Source of the DNA: Ramlibacter ginsenosidimutans
Lineage (GTDB): Bacteria > Pseudomonadota > Gammaproteobacteria > Burkholderiales > Burkholderiaceae_C
Direction: 5' to 3' (one strand)
Length of the DNA: 64,000 nt
NCBI RefSeq assembly: GCF_042678185.1
Contig: NZ_JBHUDQ010000021.1
The first letter of the stretch is position 1. Each line of letters begins with the position of its first letter. Both the position numbers and the translations under genes were made by a program. Positions 46,309 to 55,158 of this stretch are shown here, piece by piece. Under the pieces are notes generated by a model. That model saw only the letters and a list, made by a program, of their open reading frames with translations. It made no database searches and was not told where the DNA came from.

Positions 46309-47658
46309 ATGGCCCCCTCGTCTCCTACCCGCGACCACCAGCTCGTCGAGCGCCTGCGGCCGCACCTGCGCGCCCTGCCCTCCGCAGCCGCCGAAGACGA
46401 AGAGCTGGTCGCCCGCCTCGCACGCGCGAAGCTGGCCTTGCTGGGCGAAGCCACCCACGGGACCCACGAGTTCTACGCCGAGCGCGCGTGGCTCACGCAG
46501 AGGCTGATCCGGGACCACGGCTTCAACGCCGTCGTGGTCGAGGCCGACTGGCCTGACGCCTGGCGCGTGAACCGCTACATCCGCGGCGTTTCCGACGACA
46601 CCAGCGCCGAAGCGGCGCTCTCCGGATTCCAGCGCTTCCCCACCTGGATGTGGTGCAACACGGTCGTGCGCGACTTCGTCGAGTGGCTGCGGGAGCACAA
46701 CCACGGCCGGCCGCCCTCGCAGCAGGTCGGCTTCTACGGAATGGACCTGTACAGCCTCTACAGCTCCGTGCGCGCCGTGCTCGACTACCTGGACCGCGCG
46801 GACCCCGAAGCAGCGCAGCGCGCGCGCAGCCGGTACGCCTGCTTCGAGCACTACGGCGAGGACAGCCAGGCCTACGGCTACGCCGCGAGCTTCGGCATGA
46901 AGCCCAGTTGCGAAGACGAGGTGATCCAGCAGCTGCGCGATATGAACCGGCGGGCCGCGGACCTGATGACCGCCGCCAGCGTGGACCGCGCCGACCTGTT
47001 CTACGCGCAGCAGAACGCCCGCCTGGTCCGCAACGCGGAGGAGTACTACCGGACGATGTTCCACGGCCGCGTCTCGTCGTGGAACCTGCGGGACAGCCAC
47101 ATGGTGGAGACGCTGCAGGCGCTGGAGAAGCATCTCGACGGCCTGACCGGCCGGGTGCGCATCGCGGTCTGGGCGCACAACTCGCACCTGGGCGACGCCA
47201 GCGCCACGCAGATGGGCGAGCTGGGCGAGTGGAACGTCGGCCAGCTGGCGCGTGACCGCTGGAGCGACCAGGCCGTGCTGGTGGGCTTCACCACCCACAA
47301 CGGCACGGTGACCGCCGCTTCCGAATGGGACGCGGTTGCCGAACGCAAGCGCGTGCGCCCCGGCCTGCCGGGCAGCTTCGAGGACCTGTTCCGCCAGCTT
47401 GGCGTGGAGCGCTTCTGGTTGCCGCTGCAGGGCAACCCGGCGCTCGCCGAGGTGCTGCGCGAGCAAAGGCTGGAGCGCGCGATCGGGGTCATCTACCAGC
47501 CGCGCAGCGAGCGGACCAGCCACTACTTCCACGCGCACCTGCCGACTCAGTTCGACGAGTTGATCCACATCGACCACACGCGCGCACTCGAACCGCTGGT
47601 GAAGGAACCGATCTGGCACGCCGGCGAACCCGCCGAGACCTATCCGTCAGGCCTCTGA
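46309..47658 (+). CDS. Erythromycin-esterase-family protein
   Basis: 449 residues of the EreA/EreB-like fold: LLGEATHGTHEFYAERAWLT (catalytic His region), VVVEADWPDAWRVNRYIRG, QVGFYGMDLYSLYSS, IAVWAHNSHLGDASA (second conserved His) and ERTSHYFHAHLPTQFDELIH. Clinical Ere enzymes open macrolide lactones, but most chromosomal homologues in soil proteobacteria lie in stress operons with no shown resistance role, so macrolide resistance should not be assumed. It is co-transcribed with the alpha/beta hydrolase. Confidence 0.88.
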   Translation: MAPSSPTRDHQLVERLRPHLRALPSAAAEDEELVARLARAKLALLGEATHGTHEFYAERAWLTQRLIRDHGFNAVVVEADWPDAWRVNRYIRGVSDDTSAEAALSGFQRFPTWMWCNTVVRDFVEWLREHNHGRPPSQQVGFYGMDLYSLYSSVRAVLDYLDRADPEAAQRARSRYACFEHYGEDSQAYGYAASFGMKPSCEDEVIQQLRDMNRRAADLMTAASVDRADLFYAQQNARLVRNAEEYYRTMFHGRVSSWNLRDSHMVETLQALEKHLDGLTGRVRIAVWAHNSHLGDASATQMGELGEWNVGQLARDRWSDQAVLVGFTTHNGTVTAASEWDAVAERKRVRPGLPGSFEDLFRQLGVERFWLPLQGNPALAEVLREQRLERAIGVIYQPRSERTSHYFHAHLPTQFDELIHIDHTRALEPLVKEPIWHAGEPAETYPSGL

Positions 47659-47691
47659 CCCGGGCCCGCTTTCGCCTTCGCGTGACAGGCG

Positions 47692-48240
47692 CTAAGCCGC
47701 CATCGGCGCGCTGACGCTGCGCCGGACCGGGCGCCGCAGCTGCCGCGCGAACAGCACCAGGCCGATCACGAGCAAGGCGGCGAAGCACAGGAACGACCAG
47801 TTCGCGATGGAGCCGCCCAGGAAAGTCCAGTCGACCTTCGTGCAGTCGCCGCTGCCGCGGAAGATCATCGGGATGGCACGCCGCAGCGGAAAGGTCTCGA
47901 TCATCCCGTAGAAGTCGCGTCCGCAGGACGCCGTCTCGGGCGGAAACCACTGCAGCCAGCTCTGGCGCGCCGCGACGAAGCCGCCGAAGCCGGAGAACAG
48001 GACCATGAGGCCCGCGCCGGCCAGGTGGGCGCCACGCGGCTTCAGCGCCGCGGCGACACCCGCGGCAATGGCGACCAGCACCAGCGCGTAACGCTGCACG
48101 ATGCACATCGGGCAGGGCTCGAGGCCGACTACATGCTGCAGGTACAGGCCGAAGGCCAGCATGGCCACGCAGGCCAGCGCCACCAGGCCGAGGATGCGCC
48201 GGGGCGCCTTGTCGAACCAATCCAGGATCATGCCGCTCAT
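47692..48240 (-). CDS. dsbB: Disulfide bond formation protein B
   Basis: 182 residues, four membrane helices. The first periplasmic loop holds the redox pair in LEPCPMCIVQRYAL (CPMC); the second pair is in ETASCGRDFY and GSGDCTKVDWTF. It reoxidises DsbA and passes electrons to quinones. It lies 31 bp after cysA but is probably functionally separate. The C-terminal Arg-rich tail is cytoplasmic. An ATG three codons later (MILDWF) is an alternative start. Confidence 0.94.
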   Translation of the reverse strand: MSGMILDWFDKAPRRILGLVALACVAMLAFGLYLQHVVGLEPCPMCIVQRYALVLVAIAAGVAAALKPRGAHLAGAGLMVLFSGFGGFVAARQSWLQWFPPETASCGRDFYGMIETFPLRRAIPMIFRGSGDCTKVDWTFLGGSIANWSFLCFAALLVIGLVLFARQLRRPVRRSVSAPMAA

Positions 48241-48271
48241 TCTGCCCTCTTCTCGTCCCGGCGCCCGGCGG

Positions 48272-49372
48272 TCAGATGCCGGCGCCGGTCTCCAGGAACA
48301 CGCGGGCCTGGCGCGCTGTCGCCACCAGCGTCTCGCCTTCGCGCAAGCCCATCTCCCTGAACTGCTGCGCCGGGATCTGCGCCTCGATCACGGGGTCGGA
48401 GCCGGCATTCTCTGCCGTCTTGGACCCGTCCACCGGCAGAAGTTCCAGCCGCGCCACCGGCCCGACGACGATCGCACGCGCCAGCTTCACGACGATGCCG
48501 CTCGCCCCCGGTGTGTAGCGCTGCACGTCCAGGTCGTGCGGACGCACGTACGCGGAAGCCGCCGCGTCCTGCGCGTCGGCCAGCTCGGGAGAGTCGATCT
48601 GCCCACCGTGGAAGTGAAGCTCGCCCTGGTGCGCGCGCCCGCGGAACAGGTTCACGTCGCCCAGGAAGCCGTACACGAACGGGCTCGCCGGATGGTCCCA
48701 CACCTGCTGCGGCGTGCCCACCTGCTCGACCTGGCCGGCGTTCATCAGCACGACGCGGTCCGCGACCTCCAGCGCCTCCTCCTGGTCGTGCGTGACGAAG
48801 ATGGAAGTGACGTGCAGGTCGTCGTGCAGCCGGCGCAGCCAGCGGCGCAGCTCCTTGCGCACCTTCGCGTCCAGCGCACCGAAGGGTTCGTCGAGCAGCA
48901 GGACCTTGGGCTCCACCGCGAGCGCGCGGGCGAGCGCGATCCGCTGGCGCTGCCCGCCCGAGAGCTGCGAGGGGAAGCGTTCGGCCAGCCAATCCAGCTG
49001 CACCAGCCCGAGCAGCTCGTGCACCTTCTGGCGGATCTGCGCTTCGCTCGGACGCTGCGAGCGCGGCTTCACCCGCAGGCCGAAAGCCACGTTCTCGAAC
49101 ACGGTCATGTGGCGAAACAGCGCGTAGTGCTGGAACACGAAGCCGACCTGGCGCTCACGCACATGCACGTCGGTGGTGTCTTCGCCCGCGAACAGGATGC
49201 TGCCGGCGTCGGCCGTCTCCAGGCCCGCGATGATGCGCAGCAACGTGGTCTTGCCGCAGCCGGACGGTCCCAGCAGCGCCACCAGTTCGCCGGACGCGAT
49301 GTCCAGGGAGACGTCGCGCAGCGCCTGGAAGGCGCCGAAGTTCTTGCTGACCTGGCGGATCTCGATGCTCAT
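48272..49372 (-). CDS. cysA: Sulfate/thiosulfate ABC transporter ATP-binding protein CysA
   Basis: 366 residues. ABC ATPase with Walker A GPSGCGKTT, signature LSGGQRQRIALARAL, Walker B KVLLLDEPFGALD and H-loop FVTHDQEEAL, followed by a C-terminal TOBE-like regulatory domain (SAYVRPHDLDVQRY). It powers the CysTW permease. The ATG at 49372 overlaps the cysW stop by 4 bp. It is the last gene of sbp-cysT-cysW-cysA. CysB control is expected from family knowledge. Confidence 0.96.
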   Translation of the reverse strand: MSIEIRQVSKNFGAFQALRDVSLDIASGELVALLGPSGCGKTTLLRIIAGLETADAGSILFAGEDTTDVHVRERQVGFVFQHYALFRHMTVFENVAFGLRVKPRSQRPSEAQIRQKVHELLGLVQLDWLAERFPSQLSGGQRQRIALARALAVEPKVLLLDEPFGALDAKVRKELRRWLRRLHDDLHVTSIFVTHDQEEALEVADRVVLMNAGQVEQVGTPQQVWDHPASPFVYGFLGDVNLFRGRAHQGELHFHGGQIDSPELADAQDAAASAYVRPHDLDVQRYTPGASGIVVKLARAIVVGPVARLELLPVDGSKTAENAGSDPVIEAQIPAQQFREMGLREGETLVATARQARVFLETGAGI

Positions 49373-50265
49373 GGATTCTTTCCTTGCAGCGCCAGGGGGC
49401 GCTCGGGCGGCAGGGCGGCCGCGCCGCGTTCGCGTTGCTGTCGCCACTCGGCGATCGACTTGATCACCAGGGTGACCAGGGCCAGCAGTGCCAGCAGCGA
49501 TGCGACGGAGAAGGCTGCGACCGACTGGTATTCGTTGTAGAGGATCTCGACGTGCAGCGGGATGGTGTTGGTCTGCCCGCGGATATGGCCCGAGACCACG
49601 GACACGGCGCCGAACTCGCCCATGGCCCGCGCATTGCACAGGATCACCCCGTAGATGAGGCCCCACTTGATGTTCGGCAGCGTCACGCGGCGAAAGGTCT
49701 GCCAGCCCGTGGCGCCCAGCACGATGGCGGCCTGCTCCTCGTCGGTGCCCTGGGCCTGCATCAGCGGGATCAGCTCCCGCGCGATGAAGGGAAAGGTGAC
49801 GAACACGGTGGCCAGCACGATGCCCGGCACGGCGAAGATGATCTTGATGTCGTGCGCGGCGAGCCACGGGCCGAACCAGCCCTGCGCACCGAACACCAGC
49901 ACGTACATCAGGCCGGCGACGACGGGCGACACGGAGAACGGCAGGTCCACCAGCGTCGTGAGGATGGCCTTGCCGCGGAACTCGAACTTGGCGATGGCCC
50001 ACGCGGCGGCGACGCCGAACACCAGGTTCAGCGGCACGGCGATCGCCGCGGTGACCAGCGTCAGGCGGATGGCAGACCAGGCGTCCGGCTCCTTCAGCGC
50101 GTCGAGGTAGCCCTGCACGCCCTTGCGCAGCGCCTCGGTGAACACGGCCGCCAGCGGCAGCAGCAGGAACAGCACCAGGAACAGCAGGGCCACGCCGATC
50201 AGCGTGAAGCGCACCCAGGGCGCTTCCGTGGTGGAGATGCGCTTGCGCGCGAGGTCGGTGGCCAT
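49369..50265 (-). CDS. cysW: Sulfate ABC transporter permease CysW
   Basis: 298 residues, six membrane helices, with the sulfate-permease EAA loop (EEQAAIVLGATGWQTFRRVT) and CysW-typical blocks LPFSVSPVVAGLMYVLVFGA and NARAMGEFGAVSVVSGHIRG. It forms the pore with CysT. The start is ATG 50265 (MATDLARKRISTTEAPWVRF); the open frame upstream only reads through a palindromic repeat. The gap to cysT (65 bp) is longer than elsewhere in this operon because of that repeat. Confidence 0.94.
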   Translation of the reverse strand: MATDLARKRISTTEAPWVRFTLIGVALLFLVLFLLLPLAAVFTEALRKGVQGYLDALKEPDAWSAIRLTLVTAAIAVPLNLVFGVAAAWAIAKFEFRGKAILTTLVDLPFSVSPVVAGLMYVLVFGAQGWFGPWLAAHDIKIIFAVPGIVLATVFVTFPFIARELIPLMQAQGTDEEQAAIVLGATGWQTFRRVTLPNIKWGLIYGVILCNARAMGEFGAVSVVSGHIRGQTNTIPLHVEILYNEYQSVAAFSVASLLALLALVTLVIKSIAEWRQQRERGAAALPPERPLALQGKNP

Positions 50266-50270
50266 CACGC

Positions 50271-50309
50271 CCTCACCCCGGCCCTCTCCCGCAGGCGGGA
50301 GAGGGTGAG
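50271..50309. repeat. REP-like palindromic element between cysT and cysW
   Basis: CCCTCTCCCGC (50282-50292) pairs perfectly with GCGGGAGAGGG (50295-50305), flanked by CTCACC and GGTGAG arms. This matches the widespread CCCTCACCCC...CCCTCTCCCGC intergenic repeat of proteobacteria. In a polycistronic message the hairpin could lower cysWA expression or protect upstream RNA. A degenerate relative lies inside the ygiQ-like gene at 57410. Confidence 0.85.
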
Positions 50310-50329
50310 AACAGGCTTCGCACGCATCA

Positions 50330-51214
50330 TCATTGTCCTCCCGAGCGCCGGCGCTGCCAGCCTTGCAAGCCATTGATCACCAGCAGCAGCACGAACGAGA
50401 ACAGCAGCATGACCGTCGCGACCGCCGTGGCGCCGGCGTAGTCGTACTGTTCGAGCTTGCCGATGATCACCAGCGGCGTGATCTCGGAGACCATGGGCAC
50501 GTTGCCGGCGATGAAGATGACGGACCCGTATTCGCCGATGGCGCGCGCGAAGGCCATGGCGAAGCCGGTGAGCAGCGCCGGAGCGATCGCGGGGAAGATC
50601 ACCTTGGTGAAGGTCTGCCAGCGGGTGGCGCCCAGGCACATCGCGGCTTCTTCCAGCTCCTTCTCGGACTCCTCCAGCACGGGCTGCACCGTCCGGACCA
50701 CGAATGGCAGCCCGATGAAGATCAGCGCGATCACCACGCCTTGCGGCTGGAACGCGAGCTTGATGCCGAGCGGCTCCAGGAACTGGCCGATCCAGCCGTT
50801 GCCTGCGAGCAGCGCCGTGAGCGAGATGCCCGCCACGGCGGTGGGCAAGGCGAAGGGCAGGTCCACCAGTGCGTCGACGATGCGCTTGCCGGGGAAGGAA
50901 TAGCGCACCAGCACCCACGCCACCAGCAGCCCGAACACCACGTTGACCAGCGCCGCGATCAACGAGGCGCCAAAGGTGAGCCGGTAGGAGGCCAGGACGC
51001 GCGGGGAACTGACCGCGGCCCAGAACTGGTCCCAGCTGAGCGAAAAGCTCTTGAGCACCAGCGCAGCCAGCGGGATCAGCACGATCAGGCACAGGTACAG
51101 CAAGGCGTAACCCAGGCTCAGGTGGAAGCCGGGCAGGACCTTGCGGCTGCCGCCGCGCGACGAAGAAGGCGCCGCCGCCCCTGCGGGCAGCGGCGCCACG
51201 AGGGCGCCACTCAT
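50330..51214 (-). CDS. cysT: Sulfate ABC transporter permease CysT (CysU)
   Basis: 294 residues: an unusual Pro/Ala/Ser-rich N-terminal leader of about 28 residues, then six membrane helices with CysT blocks DALVDLPFALPTAVAGISLT, EEAAMCLGATRWQTFTKVIF (EAA loop) and ARAIGEYGSVIFIAGNVP. It is half of the sulfate channel. It starts 7 bp after the sbp stop, so the binding protein and permease are co-transcribed. Confidence 0.94.
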   Translation of the reverse strand: MSGALVAPLPAGAAAPSSSRGGSRKVLPGFHLSLGYALLYLCLIVLIPLAALVLKSFSLSWDQFWAAVSSPRVLASYRLTFGASLIAALVNVVFGLLVAWVLVRYSFPGKRIVDALVDLPFALPTAVAGISLTALLAGNGWIGQFLEPLGIKLAFQPQGVVIALIFIGLPFVVRTVQPVLEESEKELEEAAMCLGATRWQTFTKVIFPAIAPALLTGFAMAFARAIGEYGSVIFIAGNVPMVSEITPLVIIGKLEQYDYAGATAVATVMLLFSFVLLLVINGLQGWQRRRSGGQ

Positions 51215-51221
51215 GGGGTGC

Positions 51222-52226
51222 TTACCGGACCGTGTAGATCTTGTCGAACTCGCCGCCGTCCTGGAAGTGCACCTTCTGCGCTTGCGCCAGCGACCCGAAC
51301 AGCTCCTGCACGGTGAACAGCTTGATCGGCTTGAAGGTGCTGGCGTACTTCTTCAGCACCGCCTGGCTGCGCGGCCGGATGTGGTGCTTCGCGGCGATCT
51401 CCTGCCCCTCTTCCGAGTAGAGGAAGTTCAGGTAGGTGCGGGCGAGCTCCGCGGTGCCCTTCTTGGCCACGGTGCGTTCGACCACCGCCACCGGGTTCTC
51501 CGCGATGATGCTGATGGACGGGTAGACCACGTCCACCTTGTTGGCGCCGAACTCCTGGTTGACGGACTCCACCTCCGACTCGAAGGTCACCAGCACGTCG
51601 CCGATGTTCCGCTGCAGGAAGGCCGTGGTCGCGTCGCGGCCGCCGCGCGCGAGCACGGGCACGTTCTTGTACAACTTGGAGACGAAGTCGGCGGCCTGCG
51701 CATCGGTGCCGCCCTTCTTCTTCACGTAGCCCCAGGCCGCCAGGTACGAGTAGCGGCCGTTGCCGCCGGTCTTGGGGTTCACCACCACGACCTGCACGCC
51801 CGGCTTGGTGAGGTCGTCCCAGTCCTTGATGCCCTTGGGATTGCCCTTGCGCACCAGGAACAGCATGGTGGACGTGGTGGGCGCGGCGTTGTCGGGGAAG
51901 CGCTTCTGCCAGTCCTTTGCAACGACGCCCCGGTCCGCCAGGAACTCGATGTCCGTGGTGGTGTTCATCGTGACGACGTCGGCGTCCAGGCCTTCGGCCA
52001 CGGCCCGCGCCTGTGCGCTGGAGCCGCCATGGGACTGCTCGATCTTCACGTCCTTGCCGGTGGACTTCTTGTACCAGGGCACGAAGGCGGCGTCGATGTC
52101 CTTGTAGAACTCCCGCGCGACGTCGTACGAGGCGTTCAGCAGGGTCTGGGCCGGCTGCGCCGATGCGATGCCGCTGGCAGCGAGGGCGAACGAGGCGAGG
52201 AGGAGCTTGATCTTGGAGGTGTTCAT
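51222..52226 (-). CDS. sbp: Periplasmic sulfate-binding protein
   Basis: 334 residues with a signal peptide (MNTSKIKLLLASFALAASGI, cleavage near ASAQ). Family blocks are LLNASYDVAREFYKDIDAAF, KIEQSHGGSSAQARAVAEGL, DADVVTMNTTTDIEFLADRG and PKTGGNGRYSYLAAWGYV. It captures sulfate (possibly thiosulfate) for CysTWA and is the first gene of the operon. The ATG at 52226 gives a clean signal peptide; the frame extends 19 codons upstream without homology. Only 68 bp separate it from the peroxiredoxin stop upstream. Confidence 0.95.
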   Translation of the reverse strand: MNTSKIKLLLASFALAASGIASAQPAQTLLNASYDVAREFYKDIDAAFVPWYKKSTGKDVKIEQSHGGSSAQARAVAEGLDADVVTMNTTTDIEFLADRGVVAKDWQKRFPDNAAPTTSTMLFLVRKGNPKGIKDWDDLTKPGVQVVVVNPKTGGNGRYSYLAAWGYVKKKGGTDAQAADFVSKLYKNVPVLARGGRDATTAFLQRNIGDVLVTFESEVESVNQEFGANKVDVVYPSISIIAENPVAVVERTVAKKGTAELARTYLNFLYSEEGQEIAAKHHIRPRSQAVLKKYASTFKPIKLFTVQELFGSLAQAQKVHFQDGGEFDKIYTVR

Positions 52227-52294
52227 CGGGAATCGACGGGAAGCCGCCGGCCAGCCTGCGCCGAGGCGCAGGTTGCGCGGCATGCGTTCCGTCC

Positions 52295-52933
52295 TTATTT
52301 GTTAGGTTGCGGCGTGAGGCGCAGGTACGACTTCACGGTCTTGAAGCCCTTGGGGAAGCGCTCGGCCAGCTCCTTGGGGTCCGTGACGCTCGGGGCGATC
52401 ACCACGTCGTCACCCTGCTTCCAGTTTGCGGGCGTCGCCACCTTGTGGCTGTCGGTGAGCTGCAGGGAATCGATGACGCGCAGGATCTCGTCGAAGTTGC
52501 GGCCGGTGGATGCCGGGTACGTCAGCGTCGTGCGGATCACCTTCTTCGGGTCGATGATGAACACGCTGCGGACCGTGGCGTTCGCCAGCGAGTTCGGGTG
52601 GATCATGTCGTACAGCGTGGCGACCTTCCTGTCCGCGTCCGCGAGGATGGGAAAGTCCACCGAGCAGTTCTGCGTCTCGTTGATGTCGTTGACCCAGGCG
52701 CGGTGCTGGTCCACCGGATCGACGCTGACCGCGATCGGCTTCACGTTGCGCTTGCGGAACTCGCCGCCCAGGGCGGCGGTCTTGCCCAGCTCGGTGGTGC
52801 ACACGGGCGTGAAGTCCGCGGGATGCGAGAACAGGACCACCCAGGAGTTGCCGGCCCATTCGTGGAAATGGATCGTGCCTTCGGTGGAGTCCTGGACGAA
52901 ATCGGGCGCGGTGTCGCCGAGTCGCAGAGTCAT
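52295..52933 (-). CDS. Peroxiredoxin, Prx6/1-Cys type
   Basis: 212 residues. The peroxidatic cysteine lies in SHPADFTPVCTTELGKTAAL; the long C-terminal domain (QGDDVVIAPSVTDPKELAER) is that of the Prx6 group. It reduces hydroperoxides, protecting against oxidative stress. A gene of this type just upstream of sulfate uptake is consistent with a sulfur-linked oxidative response. The promoter region contains a perfect inverted repeat at 52985-53015. Ribosome site: GGGACC, weak; a better match is not seen. Confidence 0.93.
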   Translation of the reverse strand: MTLRLGDTAPDFVQDSTEGTIHFHEWAGNSWVVLFSHPADFTPVCTTELGKTAALGGEFRKRNVKPIAVSVDPVDQHRAWVNDINETQNCSVDFPILADADRKVATLYDMIHPNSLANATVRSVFIIDPKKVIRTTLTYPASTGRNFDEILRVIDSLQLTDSHKVATPANWKQGDDVVIAPSVTDPKELAERFPKGFKTVKSYLRLTPQPNK

Positions 52934-52984
52934 GGCGGTCCCTTTTCTAGCGAGGAGGAAAGGATTGTGCGGACCGCGCGTTCG

Positions 52985-53015
52985 ATAAACAACGAATATC
53001 TTCTTGTTTGTTTAT
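52985..53015. promoter_or_regulatory. AT-rich inverted repeat upstream of the peroxiredoxin gene
   Basis: ATAAACAA (52985-52992) and TTGTTTAT (53008-53015) are perfect inverted half-sites with a 15-bp spacer, in an AT-rich island about 50-80 bp before the peroxiredoxin ATG. The size and symmetry fit a LysR-type (for example OxyR-like) operator, although the canonical OxyR spacing of ATAG/CTAT is not evident. Confidence 0.45.
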
Positions 53016-53027
53016 GGCCGGGCAGGT

Positions 53028-53783
53028 CTAAAGAAGTGCACGTGCCTCGCGCGCGGCCTCCAGCAGCAGAGGCAGCATCTGCTTCTGCAGGGCACCCGGA
53101 TCCAGCCCTTGCGCGGTCGACACCACGTTCAAGGCCGCCACCGTTCGGCCTTCCATGTCGCGCAGCGGCACCGCAAGCGCGTGCACGCCCAGCTCGTGTT
53201 CCTCGCCTGCGGCGCAGAAGTCCTGCTGGCGAACGGCGGCTATGAGCGCGCGGAACGCCTTGGCATCGCAGGTCGTGTGCGCGGTCAGCCGGGGAAGTTC
53301 GCGGCCCCTCATCCATGCGTCGAAGTCGCTGCGGCTCTTGGCCGCCAGCAGCACGCGGCCCGTCGAGGTGGCGTGCGCGGGAAGCCGGGCCCCCAGGTGC
53401 AGGCCATAGGCCAGCAGCGCCGAGCCGCTGCGCGCCACGATCACCACCTGGTCGCCGTCGAGCACCACGGCCGAAAAGGAGTAGCCGGTCAGGCCGGCAA
53501 GCCGGTTCAGCGTCGGCTGGATGGCGCGCGGCAGCCGGGCACTGGCCAGGTAGCTGCCAGAGAAACGCAGCACCTTGGGCGCGAGCCAGAACCAGCTGCC
53601 GTCGGTTTCCAGGTAGCCGAGGTGAGCCAGGGTGAGCAGGTGCCGGCGCGCGGCGGCGCGCGTGAGGCCGGCGCGCTCCGCCGCCAGCGTCGCGTTCAGG
53701 CGCTGGCGCTGCGTGTCGAAGCTCTCCAGCACGGCCAGTCCCTTGGCCATGCCTGCGATGTAGTCCGCGTGGGCGATGGGCAT
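53028..53783 (-). CDS. IclR-family regulator, PobR/PcaR type
   Basis: 251 residues: a winged HTH (YIAGMAKGLAVLESFDTQRQ; LTRAAARRHLLTLAHLGYLE) and an IclR effector domain (SGSALLAYGLHLGARLPAHA; TSTGRVLLAA; EEHELGVHALAVPLRDMEGR). The YIAGMAKGL start is typical of the PcaR/PobR/PcaU group that senses p-hydroxybenzoate or beta-ketoadipate. It is divergent from pobA and most likely its activator. The ATG at 53783 is only 10 bp from the first operator palindrome, consistent with autoregulation. Confidence 0.9.
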   Translation of the reverse strand: MPIAHADYIAGMAKGLAVLESFDTQRQRLNATLAAERAGLTRAAARRHLLTLAHLGYLETDGSWFWLAPKVLRFSGSYLASARLPRAIQPTLNRLAGLTGYSFSAVVLDGDQVVIVARSGSALLAYGLHLGARLPAHATSTGRVLLAAKSRSDFDAWMRGRELPRLTAHTTCDAKAFRALIAAVRQQDFCAAGEEHELGVHALAVPLRDMEGRTVAALNVVSTAQGLDPGALQKQMLPLLLEAAREARALL

Positions 53784-53792
53784 GTGCGATGC

Positions 53793-53829
53793 TGCGCGAT
53801 CATCGCGCAGGTTGCGCAATGATCGCACA
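53793..53829. promoter_or_regulatory. Tandem 17-bp palindromes in the pobA/IclR divergent promoter
   Basis: TGCGCGAT-C-ATCGCGCA (53793-53809) is a perfect palindrome; TGCGCAAT-G-ATCGCACA (53813-53829) is an imperfect second copy. Their centres are 20 bp apart, about two helical turns, so two regulator dimers could bind one face of the helix. This resembles the repeated operator layout of IclR regulators of aromatic catabolism. Confidence 0.75.
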
Positions 53830-53895
53830 AGACGTGGCAACTCCCCTGTTCGCCCGTCACGGCAACGCCTAAGCTGGCGGCACAGGAGACACACC

Positions 53896-55077
53896 ATGAC
53901 CATCCGCACCCAGGTCGCCATCGTCGGCGCCGGCCCCTCGGGGCTGCTGCTTGGCCAGCTGCTGCACAAGGCCGGCATTTCCAACGTCATCGTGGAGCGG
54001 CAGAGCGCCGACTACGTGCTGGGCCGCATCCGCGCCGGCGTGCTGGAGCAGATCGCCGTGGACCTGATGGACGAATGCGGCGTCGGCGAACGCATGCACA
54101 CGGAGGGCCTGGTGCACGCGGGCATCGAGCTGCTGTTCAAGGGCGCCCGCCACCGGGTCGACTTCCCGGGCCTCACCGGCGGCAAGACGGTGATGGTGTA
54201 CGGACAGACCGAAGTGACGCGCGACCTGATGCACGCCCGCGCGGCCGCTGCGCTTCCCACCTACTACGAGGTCGGCGACACCGTGCGCCTGCATGGCTTC
54301 GACGGCACCAGCCCGCGCGTGACCTTCCGCAAGGACGGTCGCGAAGAAGAGATCGTGTGCGACTTCATCGCCGGCTGCGACGGCTACCACGGCGTGAGCC
54401 GCGCCAGCGTCCCGCGCGACGCGATCCGCGAATACGAGAAGGTGTACCCGTTCGGGTGGCTGGGACTGCTGGCCGACGTGCCGCCGGTGTTCCACGAGCT
54501 GATCTACGCGAACACCGACCGCGGCTTCGCCCTGTGCTCCATGCGCAGCCCGACGCGCAGCCGCTATTACGTGCAGGTGCCGCTCACCGACAAGGTGGAG
54601 GAATGGTCGGACGACGCCTTCTGGCAGGAACTGCGCTTGCGCCTGGACCCGGAGGCGCGCGAGCGGCTGGTGACCGGCGCTTCGATCGAGAAGAGCATCG
54701 CGCCGCTGCGCAGCTTCGTCGCGGAGCCGATGCGCTTCGGCCGGCTGTTCCTCGCCGGCGACGCGGCGCACATCGTGCCGCCCACCGGCGCCAAGGGGCT
54801 GAACCTGGCCGCTTCGGACGTGAAGTACCTGTCGGACGGCCTCGTCGAGCACTACAAGGAGCGCAGCAGCGCGGGCCTGGACCACTATTCGGACCGCGCG
54901 CTGCGCCGCGTGTGGAAGGCGGAGCGCTTCTCCTGGTGGTTCACCTCGCTCATGCACAAGTTCCCGGGTGAAGGCCCGATCGCGCAGAAGCTGCAGGAAG
55001 CGGAACTGGACTACCTCGTGCACTCGCAGGCGGCATCCGCCTCGCTGGCGGAGAACTACGTCGGGCTGCCCCTCTGA
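53896..55077 (+). CDS. pobA: 4-hydroxybenzoate 3-monooxygenase PobA
   Basis: 393 residues against 394 for the Pseudomonas enzyme. FAD motifs: VAIVGAGPSGLLLGQLLHKA (GxGxxG), CDFIAGCDGYHGVSR (DG) and RLFLAGDAAHIVPPTGAKGL (GD). ERQSADYVLGRIRAGVLEQ and SMRSPTRSRYYVQVPLTDKV are specific for this hydroxylase. It converts 4-hydroxybenzoate to protocatechuate with NADPH and O2. The ATG at 53896 follows CACAGGAGAC. It is divergent from the IclR regulator. No pca genes are in the window. Confidence 0.97.
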   Translation: MTIRTQVAIVGAGPSGLLLGQLLHKAGISNVIVERQSADYVLGRIRAGVLEQIAVDLMDECGVGERMHTEGLVHAGIELLFKGARHRVDFPGLTGGKTVMVYGQTEVTRDLMHARAAAALPTYYEVGDTVRLHGFDGTSPRVTFRKDGREEEIVCDFIAGCDGYHGVSRASVPRDAIREYEKVYPFGWLGLLADVPPVFHELIYANTDRGFALCSMRSPTRSRYYVQVPLTDKVEEWSDDAFWQELRLRLDPEARERLVTGASIEKSIAPLRSFVAEPMRFGRLFLAGDAAHIVPPTGAKGLNLAASDVKYLSDGLVEHYKERSSAGLDHYSDRALRRVWKAERFSWWFTSLMHKFPGEGPIAQKLQEAELDYLVHSQAASASLAENYVGLPL

Positions 55078-55158
55078 GCCCTGGCCCGCCTGGAAGCTTG
55101 CGATCGGCGAGCCGGCCTCCCGCGGGAACGCTCCGCGGCCTCTGCTAGCCTTGGCGGG

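Noticed and set aside
46309..47658. Annotating the erythromycin-esterase homologue as a macrolide-resistance gene
   Set aside because: It is a chromosomal family member in an operon with a hydrolase and has no mobile context; most such homologues have no shown resistance function.
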